From JBBUX01 sp037445775 (GTDB lineage: Bacteria; Actinomycetota; Coriobacteriia; Anaerosomatales; PHET01), in contig JBBIJX010000069.1 of assembly GCA_037445775.1 (NCBI GenBank), positions 1 through 6,924 of the forward strand: a stretch of DNA of 6,924 bases. Direction: 5' to 3'. The notes under the pieces were generated by a model. It worked only from the letters and a program-made list of their open reading frames with translations, was not told where the DNA came from and did no database searches. Positions within the stretch are counted from its first letter, which is position 1; every line of letters starts with the position of its first letter. The position numbers and the translations under genes were made by a program. This document shows positions 1-6,924 of this stretch, piece after piece.

Positions 1-144
1 GTTCGTGCCGGTGATCTGCACGGATGTGAAGGAGTCTTGGGGCCGGTCCAGCTCGCCACAGAGCGAGGTGATCGTCGCGAGAGAGGGATTGACGCCGAAC
101 CTGAGAGACCCGCGCAGCGCCTCAAGCGCTTCCTCGTATCGCAC
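1..144 (-). CDS. folC: Folylpolyglutamate synthase / dihydrofolate synthase, N-terminal fragment (cut by window edge)
   Basis: This is the first 48 codons of an ATP-dependent ligase that adds glutamate to folates (and, in bifunctional forms, to dihydropteroate) in the cytoplasm. The visible part reads VRYEEALEALRGSLRFGVNP, then a stretch ending SVQITGTN. This is the typical FolC N-terminus: a YEEAL helix, a 'FGVNPSL' turn, and the beta-strand leading into the P-loop GTNGKGS, which is cut after GTN by the window edge. I chose the GTG at 142-144 because it gives the usual FolC beginning and is preceded by GGGG at 150-153, a modest ribosome site. No ATG is available nearby. The gene starts 11 bases after the valS stop, so it is very probably cotranscribed with valS, an adjacency common in Actinomycetota and Firmicutes. 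Whether it is mono- or bifunctional cannot be told from this fragment. Confidence 0.85.
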   Translation of the reverse strand, partial: MRYEEALEALRGSLRFGVNPSLATITSLCGELDRPQDSFTSVQITGTN

Positions 145-155
145 AGCGACCCCGC

Positions 156-2807
<2,652 letters not shown>

Positions 2808-2846
2808 GAAAACGTCCTCTCGTCATCGATGCGGGGTGCGCGCACG

Positions 2847-2855
2847 ATTCTACCA
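2847..2855 (-). promoter_or_regulatory. Candidate valS promoter, extended -10
   Basis: On the minus strand this reads TGGTAGAAT: a TAGAAT -10 box (5 of 6 to consensus) with the TGn extension. I see no good -35 at 16-18 bases. Transcription would begin near 2840, leaving about 30 bases of leader before the GTG. That is too short for a T-box or other riboswitch. A separate promoter is expected because the gene upstream (2952-3212) runs the other way. Confidence 0.5.
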
Positions 2856-2939
2856 GTGCGCGACCTGAAGATACGTTTGCCGCACGTGAGTCGGCGGAAC
2901 ATACGGTATCGGGGAAAGGGTCGCGCGGGCCGGTGCGAC

Positions 2940-2943
2940 GGAG
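2940..2943 (+). promoter_or_regulatory. Ribosome binding site deciding the start of the small cysteine gene
   Basis: GGAG lies 8 bases before the ATG at 2952 but only 2 bases before the in-frame ATG at 2946. The spacing favours 2952, giving a protein that begins Met-Gly-Cys. The frame stays open upstream to an ATG at 2829, but that extension is arginine-rich and would run through the valS promoter region. Confidence 0.5.
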
Positions 2944-2951
2944 TGATGAGC

Positions 2952-3212
2952 ATGGGGTGCAAGCTCACCTCGACGTGTCCGTTCTTCGGCGGCGCCTTGG
3001 ATCTGAAACCTCAGACCGCCGCGCTCTTCCGTGCCCGCTACTGTCGCGGGAATCATGCGGAGTGCGCCCGCTTCCTCATCTTCGCGGCGCGCGGCAGAGA
3101 GGCCGTACCGCATGACCTGAGTCCGAACGACCGCCTGCGCGCGCTGCACATCCTTCGTGCCGAGACCGAGGACGGCAATCTGAACGACATGACTCACGAG
3201 GCGGTAGCCTAA
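2952..3212 (+). CDS. Small four-cysteine protein of unknown function
   Basis: An 86-residue soluble protein beginning MGCKLTSTCPFFGGALD. Its cysteines are at 3, 9, 31 and 38 (C-x5-C-PFF ... Y-C-x6-C-AR), followed by FLIFAARGREAVPHDLSPND near 41-60 and a polar tail. The layout (an N-terminal CxxxxxC-PFF, then YCRG....CAR, then a GRE.VP.DL.PN segment) resembles small uncharacterised proteins that I recall from anaerobic bacteria. I cannot name a family. Four spaced cysteines suggest metal or Fe-S binding, which is inference. No signal peptide or membrane segment is seen. It is the only plus-strand gene here, convergent with clpX (the stops overlap, TAA at 3210-3212 against TAG at 3209-3211) and divergent from valS. 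A weak promoter may lie upstream (TTGCCG at 2877-2882 with a poor -10 near 2902-2907). The coherent cysteine pattern and ribosome site make it more than a shadow frame. Confidence 0.75.
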   Translation: MGCKLTSTCPFFGGALDLKPQTAALFRARYCRGNHAECARFLIFAARGREAVPHDLSPNDRLRALHILRAETEDGNLNDMTHEAVA

Positions 3213-4477
3213 GCGGAGGCCTCGTTTGCTCCGCGTCTGACCACCGTGGGGCCGCTGTCGCCCTCGACGGTCTTCCCGGTCACGACCACGCGCTCGATGT
3301 CGTCGCATCCCGGCATTTCGTACATCGTGTCCAGAAGGATGCGTTCACAGATGGAGCGCAGCCCGCGGGCGCCGGTTGCTCGCTTCATCGCTTGGCGCGC
3401 GATGGCCTGCAAAGCATCGTCGGTGAAGGAGAGCTCGACGCCCTCAAGCGCGAACAGCCGCTGGTACTGCTTGACCAGGGCGTTCTTCGGTTCGGTCAGG
3501 ATGTGGACGAGGTCGTCCTCGGTGAGTTCGGCCACGTTCGTCAGGACAGGCATACGGCCGACGAACTCCGGGATCATGCCGAACTTGTTGAGGTCCTCGG
3601 GGAGCACCTGCCCGAACAGCTCGTCGATCGCCTCGCGACCGGACGCCCCGACCTCGGCGTGGAACCCGACGCCCTTCCTGCCCACGCGGTCCGAGATGAT
3701 GCGCTCCAGGCCCACGAACGCACCTCCGAGGATGAAGAGCACGTTCGTCGTGTCGATCTTGATAAGTTCCTGTTGGGGATGCTTGCGCCCGCCCTGGGGC
3801 GGCACGGCGGCCTCGGTACCTTCGAGGATCTTGAGGAGCGCCTGCTGCACGCCCTCGCCGGACACGTCGCGGGTGATCGACAGGTTCTCCGCCTTGCGCG
3901 CCACCTTGTCGATCTCGTCGATGTAGACGATTCCGACCTCTGCGCGCTTCACGTCGAAGTCTGCCGCGGTGATGAGCTTAAGCAGGATGTTCTCGACGTC
4001 CTCGCCTACGTATCCCGCCTCAGTCAGAGCGGTGGCGTCGGCGATGGCGAACGGCACCTTCAGCACGCGCGCGAGAGTCTGCGCAAGAAGGGTCTTGCCG
4101 CAGCCGGTGGGTCCCAGAAGCAGGATGTTGCTCTTCGCCAGCTCGACCTCGTCGACATCGTCAGAAGCGGGAAGCATGACCCGCTTGTAGTGGTTGTAGA
4201 CAGCGACGGAGAGCACCTTCTTGGCGCGTTCCTGACCTACGACGTATGCGTTGAGCGCCTCGCGAAGCTCAGCGGGGACAGGCAGGTGCTCGAGAACGGG
4301 AGCCTCGGCGGCCTCCTCGGCGAGTTCGTCTTCGACCATGTCGCTACAGAGCTCGATGCACTCGTCACAGATGTAGACACCCGGTCCGGCGATGAGCTTC
4401 TTCACGTGACGCTGGCTCTTGTTGCAGAACGAACACTTGAGCCGCTCGGGTCCTTCGGGTGTGTCGCGCGGGGTCAT
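3209..4477 (-). CDS. clpX: ATP-dependent Clp protease ATP-binding subunit ClpX
   Basis: AAA+ unfoldase that recognises tagged or specific substrates, unfolds them, and threads them into ClpP in the cytoplasm. The 422-residue protein is of normal family length. The N-terminal zinc-binding domain has Cys15, Cys18, Cys37 and Cys40 (LKCSFCNK ... YICDECIELC), followed by an acidic linker at about 48-70. Other landmarks are Walker A GPTGCGKT (122-129), pore loop GYVGED (155-160), Walker B VYIDEID (184-190), the RKH pore loop (231-233) and sensor-2 GARGLRS (369-375). The PEFVGRMP segment carries Arg308 as the likely arginine finger. The ClpP-docking IGF loop appears as VGF (270-272), a conservative change. 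The ATG lies 6 bases after the clpP stop, so the two are made from one message and the presumed partner protease is encoded next door. The 3' end overlaps the convergent cysteine gene, and there is no clear terminator. Confidence 0.98.
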   Translation of the reverse strand: MTPRDTPEGPERLKCSFCNKSQRHVKKLIAGPGVYICDECIELCSDMVEDELAEEAAEAPVLEHLPVPAELREALNAYVVGQERAKKVLSVAVYNHYKRVMLPASDDVDEVELAKSNILLLGPTGCGKTLLAQTLARVLKVPFAIADATALTEAGYVGEDVENILLKLITAADFDVKRAEVGIVYIDEIDKVARKAENLSITRDVSGEGVQQALLKILEGTEAAVPPQGGRKHPQQELIKIDTTNVLFILGGAFVGLERIISDRVGRKGVGFHAEVGASGREAIDELFGQVLPEDLNKFGMIPEFVGRMPVLTNVAELTEDDLVHILTEPKNALVKQYQRLFALEGVELSFTDDALQAIARQAMKRATGARGLRSICERILLDTMYEMPGCDDIERVVVTGKTVEGDSGPTVVRRGANEASA

Positions 4478-4483
4478 GTCCGG

Positions 4484-5095
4484 CTACTCCTCGATGGACT
4501 TGCGGCTCTCGAGGACTGCGTCCACGAGGCCGTACTCAAGCGCTTCCTCGGCGGTCATGATGTTGTCACGCTCCGTGTCGACGTGCACCTTCTCGACAGG
4601 CTGGCCGGTATGCGCGGACAGGATCTCGTTCATGCGCTGACGCGTCCGAAGCATGTGCCTAGCCTGGATCTCGATGTCGGTCGCCTGCCCACGCGTGCCG
4701 CCGAGCGGTTGGTGGATGAGCACCTCGCTGTTCGGGAGGCAGTAGCGCTTACCCGGCGCACCGGCCGCGAGCAGCACCGCCGCCATCGAAGCGGCAAGTC
4801 CCACGCAGATCGTCGAGACCTGCGGCTTGATGAACTGCATCGTGTCGTAGATCGCGAGCCCGTCGGATACGCTGCCTCCGGGTGAGTTGATGTAGAGGTG
4901 GATGTCCTTGTCCGGATCGGCGCTCTCGAGATGCAGCAACTGGGCGACGACGACGTTAGCGACATAGTCGTCGACGGGCATCCCGAGAAACACGATGCGC
5001 TCGTTGAGCAGGCGCGAGTAGATGTCGAAGCTGCGCTCTCCGCGGCTGGTCTGTTCGACGACCACCGGCACGAGCGACTCGATGCGGTCACGCAT
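4484..5095 (-). CDS. clpP: ATP-dependent Clp protease proteolytic subunit ClpP
   Basis: Serine peptidase that forms the tetradecameric chamber of the ClpXP protease in the cytoplasm. The protein has 203 residues, normal for the family. The catalytic triad is Ser103 (GLAASMAA), His128 (VLIHQPLGG) and Asp177 (DTERDN). The spacings of 25 and 49 residues match Escherichia coli Ser97-His122-Asp171. The oxyanion segment INSPGGSVSDG (70-80) and the head-domain QARHMLRTRQRMN helix are intact, and the hydrophobic N-terminal axial-loop region precedes RIVFLG. The ATG lies 2 bases after the tig stop with GGAGGAG 5 bases upstream, which fixes the start. Only one clpP is present between tig and clpX, so the protease is expected to be a homo-oligomer, unlike the ClpP1P2 enzymes of mycobacteria. 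A second clpP elsewhere in the genome cannot be excluded. Confidence 0.98.
   Translation of the reverse strand: MRDRIESLVPVVVEQTSRGERSFDIYSRLLNERIVFLGMPVDDYVANVVVAQLLHLESADPDKDIHLYINSPGGSVSDGLAIYDTMQFIKPQVSTICVGLAASMAAVLLAAGAPGKRYCLPNSEVLIHQPLGGTRGQATDIEIQARHMLRTRQRMNEILSAHTGQPVEKVHVDTERDNIMTAEEALEYGLVDAVLESRKSIEE
4487..4492 (-). promoter_or_regulatory. clpX ribosome binding site formed by the last two clpP codons
   Basis: GAGGAG encodes the terminal Glu-Glu of ClpP and sits 9 bases before the clpX ATG, with the clpP TAG in between. This indicates translational coupling by termination and reinitiation. Confidence 0.75.
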
Positions 5096-5097
5096 GA

Positions 5098-6423
5098 CTA
5101 CTCCTCCGTGTCCTCGGCGTCCTCGGCCACGACGAACTCGACGTTCTCAAGCAACCATGCGATCGCCTTGCGGTGCATGATCTGCTCGCGGAGCACCGCC
5201 ATGAGACCGAGCTCCTCCCAACGCGCACGCGTCTCCTCGAGCGACTCGTCCCGGTTCGAGGCCATCGTTGAGAGCTCGGCGTCGATGTCCGCATCGTCGA
5301 TGCGCATGTCCTGCTCACGGAAGAGAGCCTCGAGGGCGAGCTCCTCCTTCAGGGACCGGATCGCCTGCTCGCGGACATCGGACTCGAGCGTGTCCATATC
5401 GAGACCAGACTGCGCAAGGTACTGTTCGATGGTGATCTGCTGGTTCTCGAGCATCGACATGAAGTCACGCATCATCGATGCCTGCCGCTGCTCAGTCATG
5501 CCTGCGGGAATCTCACCCTCGAGCCGCTCGGCAAGCGCCGCTCTCGCGCCGCGCTCCTTGGCCTGAGCGTTCGCTACGCCCTTCTGAACGTTGAGACGGG
5601 CTCGCAGGTCCTCCCGCATAGCTGCAACGTCGTCGAAGCCGCCCACGTTCGCCGCAAGCTCGTCGTCAACCTCAGGCAGAAGCTTCGCCTTGATCTCGTG
5701 GACCGTGACCTCGAAGGTCGCCTTCTTTCCGGCGAACTCGGTGTTCGACTGTCCCTCGGGAATCAAGAACTCCACGTGGGCCTCTCCGCCGGACTCAACA
5801 CCCATCAGGCCCTCGTCGAACTCGGGCGGCATGAGACCGCGACCCATCTCGTAGAGATACTTGTCCACCTCGTTACCCTCGTAGGGCTCTCCCTCTACGA
5901 GCCCCACGAACGAGACGAGCACGAAATCGTCCGCTGCCACACCCCGGCCCTCGACCGGCTCGAGCGTGGCGAAGCGCTCCCGCAGCACCTCGATGTGGGC
6001 GTCGATCTCGGACTCGCTCGCTTCGGGAGCCGGGACATCGGTCGAGAGCCCGCCTGTCCCGCTCAGGGTGAGCTCGGGCCTGACTTCGATCTCGGCCCAG
6101 TAAGTGAATTCCTGTCCGGACTCCACTGTGTCGAGCTCCTCGAGCTCCGGCGACTCGACGGGGCGAAGACCCTCGATGTCGAGCGCCTTTGAGTACGTCG
6201 AGTTGACGACGTCCTCCGTGGCCTCGGCCATGAGGTACTCTCGCCCGAGCATCGAGTCGAGCATCTGACGTGGCGCCTTGCCCGGACGAAAGCCTGGCAC
6301 GCGCACCTTCTTGGCGGCCGCTTTGTACGTGCGCTCGATGGCTGCGTCCACCAGTTCCGAGGGCACGGTCACGGTCAGCTTGACCACCGAGCCTTCGCGT
6401 CGTTCCACTGAGGTCGTGAGCAC
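5098..6423 (-). CDS. tig: Trigger factor, ribosome-associated chaperone and peptidyl-prolyl isomerase
   Basis: Chaperone that docks at the ribosomal exit tunnel and shelters nascent chains. With the GTG at 6421-6423 as start the protein has 441 residues, close to the 432 of Escherichia coli. The N-terminal ribosome-binding domain carries the signature VPGFRPGKAP (42-51). The FKBP-type isomerase domain covers about 160-245 (DDFVLVSFVGLVEGEPYEG ... FEVTVHEIKAKLLPEVDDE). The helical C-terminal chaperone arms run from about 250 to 430, ending in an acidic tail. The frame is open far upstream (to 6591), but that extension is a translation of the tRNA-Leu gene and is not protein. The start giving LTTSVERREGSVVKLTV is the conserved one and has AAAGGA at 6435-6440. 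There is no convincing promoter in the 60 bases between tRNA-Leu and tig, so the message probably begins at or before the tRNA. It is the first gene of the tig-clpP-clpX operon. Confidence 0.96.
   Translation of the reverse strand: MLTTSVERREGSVVKLTVTVPSELVDAAIERTYKAAAKKVRVPGFRPGKAPRQMLDSMLGREYLMAEATEDVVNSTYSKALDIEGLRPVESPELEELDTVESGQEFTYWAEIEVRPELTLSGTGGLSTDVPAPEASESEIDAHIEVLRERFATLEPVEGRGVAADDFVLVSFVGLVEGEPYEGNEVDKYLYEMGRGLMPPEFDEGLMGVESGGEAHVEFLIPEGQSNTEFAGKKATFEVTVHEIKAKLLPEVDDELAANVGGFDDVAAMREDLRARLNVQKGVANAQAKERGARAALAERLEGEIPAGMTEQRQASMMRDFMSMLENQQITIEQYLAQSGLDMDTLESDVREQAIRSLKEELALEALFREQDMRIDDADIDAELSTMASNRDESLEETRARWEELGLMAVLREQIMHRKAIAWLLENVEFVVAEDAEDTEE
5101..5107 (-). promoter_or_regulatory. 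clpP ribosome binding site formed by the last tig codons
   Basis: GGAGGAG overlaps the final Glu-Glu codons of tig and stands 5 bases before the clpP ATG, with the tig TAG between them. It is a near-perfect Shine-Dalgarno sequence placed inside the upstream gene. Confidence 0.8.
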
Positions 6424-6434
6424 GGTATTCGAGG

Positions 6435-6440
6435 TCCTTT
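6435..6440 (-). promoter_or_regulatory. tig ribosome binding site
   Basis: AAAGGA, 11 bases before the GTG at 6421-6423. It supports that start over the much longer open frame that runs back through tRNA-Leu. Confidence 0.55.
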
Positions 6441-6483
6441 CGGTATCAGTTCGTGAGCCGGCACAAGACGGCCTGCGAGTGGC

Positions 6484-6566
6484 TGGTGCGGGCGAGAGGA
6501 CTCGAACCTCCACGGTCTCCCACCGGGACCTAAACCCGGCGCGTCTGCCAGTTCCGCCACGCCCGC
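6484..6566 (-). tRNA. tRNA-Leu, anticodon TAG (reads CUA)
   Basis: The cloverleaf closes fully on the minus strand. The acceptor stem is GCGGGCG with CGCCCGC, the anticodon stem CCGGG/CCCGG encloses loop TTTAGGT (anticodon TAG at 6530-6532), and the T-arm is GGAGG-TTCGAGT-CCTCT. A long class II variable arm, as expected for leucine, lies between anticodon and T stems. Discriminator A and an encoded CCA follow (6484-6487). The gene is 83 bases with CCA. Its 3' end is 60 bases upstream of the tig start and in the same direction, suggesting a shared transcript from which tRNA 3' processing would release the tig message. Confidence 0.96.
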
Positions 6567-6581
6567 GAAATACGGCTCCCC

Positions 6582-6590
6582 ATAATAACA
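6582..6590 (-). promoter_or_regulatory. Candidate promoter for tRNA-Leu and tig, extended -10
   Basis: On the minus strand this reads TGTTATTAT, a TATTAT -10 box with TGn extension inside the only AT-rich patch of the tRNA spacer. Transcription would begin near 6575, about 9 bases before the mature tRNA-Leu 5' end, which is normal for a tRNA promoter. The -35 is weak. If real, this is the main promoter of the tig-clpP-clpX operon. Confidence 0.45.
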
Positions 6591-6636
6591 AAGCACAGCA
6601 TCAGGCGGCATGTCCTCCTGAGCGCCCGGATTGCGA

Positions 6637-6659
6637 GAGCCGGCCACGGGGGCCGGCTC
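6637..6659 (-). other. Stem-loop in the tRNA-Lys / tRNA-Leu spacer
   Basis: GAGCCGGCC and GGCCGGCTC form a perfect 9-bp GC-rich stem with a 5-base loop, starting 13 bases after the encoded CCA of tRNA-Lys. No run of T follows on the minus strand, so it is not a standard intrinsic terminator. It could be a weak terminator, a processing signal, or a 3' stabiliser for tRNA-Lys. Confidence 0.5.
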
Positions 6660-6672
6660 CGGTCAGTCGCGA

Positions 6673-6748
<76 letters not shown>

Positions 6749-6764
6749 TTTAGCGCAAAGCGAC

Positions 6765-6792
6765 ATTCTACCCACTTCGGCCGGGAACGCAA
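6765..6792 (-). promoter_or_regulatory. Candidate tRNA-Lys promoter
   Basis: TTGCGT (6787-6792), a 16-base spacer, then TAGAAT (6765-6770) on the minus strand. Transcription would start near 6758, some 10 bases before the mature tRNA. The A-rich tract of the repeat at 6809-6816 (T-rich on the transcribed reading) lies at about -51 to -58, where an UP element would be, so it may boost this promoter. Confidence 0.6.
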
Positions 6793-6803
6793 GCGGGCGC
6801 GTT

Positions 6804-6830
6804 GCCTCAAAAAGAATGTACTCGAAACCG
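6804..6830. repeat. Direct repeat copy A
   Basis: A 27-base unit beginning GCCTCAAAAAGAATG and ending TCGAAACCG. It aligns to copy B at 6838-6864 with 25 identical columns of 28 (one substitution, two single-base gaps). The offset is 34 bases. Its TCGAA also forms the left arm of the inverted repeat at 6822-6836. Confidence 0.75.
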
Positions 6831-6836
6831 ATTCGA
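6822..6836. repeat. Inverted repeat TCGAA-n5-TTCGA
   Basis: Perfect 5-bp arms around ACCGA, at the junction of the two direct repeats. Read on the minus strand it is followed by GTACATTCTTTTT. It may be an operator half of the repeat unit or a weak hairpin; the short AT-containing stem alone is not strong evidence. Confidence 0.4.
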
Positions 6837-6837
6837 T

Positions 6838-6864
6838 GCCTCAGAAAAGAAGGTACTCGAACCG
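6838..6864. repeat. Direct repeat copy B
   Basis: A 27-base unit beginning GCCTCAGAAAAGAAGG and ending TCGAACCG, 34 bases from copy A. Like copy A, its TCGAA is the left arm of an inverted repeat (6857-6880). Confidence 0.75.
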
Positions 6865-6880
6865 GCCCGTGCCGGATCGA
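6857..6880. repeat. Inverted repeat, 10-base arms with one mismatch
   Basis: TCGAACCGGC and GCCGGATCGA pair at 9 of 10 positions around a CCGT loop. On the minus strand the hairpin is followed by GTACC and then TTCTTTTC. It could be an intrinsic terminator for an unseen minus-strand gene entering from the right, or a protein-binding palindrome. Confidence 0.5.
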
Positions 6881-6924
6881 CCGGCGAAGGGCCGTACGGA
6901 TGCCGCTTTCGATGGCTGAGAAGA

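Noticed and set aside
2808..2846. T-box or other riboswitch ahead of valS
   Set aside because: The likely leader is only about 30 bases and has no specifier stem, T-box sequence or terminator.
2877..2907. Plus-strand promoter TTGCCG / TACGGT for the small gene
   Set aside because: The spacer is 19 bases and the -10 matches only 3 of 6, too weak to list as a feature. The ATAC-G-GTAT palindrome at 2901-2909 is short and may be chance.
2829..2951. Longer start (ATG at 2829) for the small cysteine gene
   Set aside because: The extra residues are arginine-rich and low in cysteine, there is no ribosome site before 2829, and it would overlap the valS promoter.
3213..3234. GCGGAG-n10-CTCCGC hairpin as terminator for the small gene
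   Set aside because: The stem is 6 bp with a 10-base loop and no T run follows, and it lies inside clpX codons, so a terminator call is not supported.
3392..4885. 497-codon open frame on the plus strand opposite clpX and clpP
   Set aside because: It spans two unrelated real genes and their junction and has no recognisable domain, so it is a mirror-frame artefact.
6424..6591. N-terminal extension of trigger factor to an ATG at 6591
   Set aside because: The added 56 residues are a translation of tRNA-Leu and its flanks. The conserved trigger factor N-terminus begins at the GTG at 6423 with a ribosome site.

Overview
The window is GC-rich bacterial chromosome (roughly 60-65% by eye) holding a housekeeping cluster read almost entirely on the minus strand. 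In transcription order it runs tRNA-Lys(CTT), tRNA-Leu(TAG), tig, clpP, clpX, valS, folC (folC is cut by the left edge). The order tig-clpP-...-clpX-...-valS-folC is the arrangement I know from Actinomycetota such as Mycobacterium. Here it is compact and has a single clpP instead of the clpP1-clpP2 pair of mycobacteria and streptomycetes. Together with the protein texture (GTG starts on tig, valS and folC), this suggests a non-actinomycete actinobacterium, perhaps Coriobacteriia or a relative. That placement is an inference.

Right end (6749-6924): no convincing gene. It carries a promoter for tRNA-Lys (TTGCGT-16-TAGAAT) and, upstream of it, two near-identical 27-base direct repeats 34 bases apart, each combined with an inverted repeat. 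A possible third, truncated copy lies at the window edge. Then come tRNA-Lys, a spacer with a perfect 9-bp stem-loop, an extended -10 promoter candidate, and tRNA-Leu, whose encoded CCA end lies 60 bases upstream of the tig start.

Middle (3209-6423): tig, clpP and clpX form a tight translationally coupled operon. Trigger factor handles nascent chains at the ribosome; ClpX unfolds and feeds substrates to ClpP for degradation. Both tig and clpP end in GAG GAG TAG, and those two Glu codons are also the Shine-Dalgarno sequence of the next gene.

ClpX-valS junction (2808-3208): instead of operon continuity there is a small plus-strand gene of 86 codons with four conserved-looking cysteines. It overlaps the clpX stop by 3 bases and is divergent from valS. 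I do not know its function, and it is the least ordinary element in the window. valS then has its own extended -10 promoter, and folC follows it after 11 bases.

Left part (1-2807): valyl-tRNA synthetase and the first 48 codons of folylpolyglutamate synthase. Apart from the small cysteine gene and the repeat cluster, this is an ordinary core region. I found no mobile element, CRISPR array or defence system.
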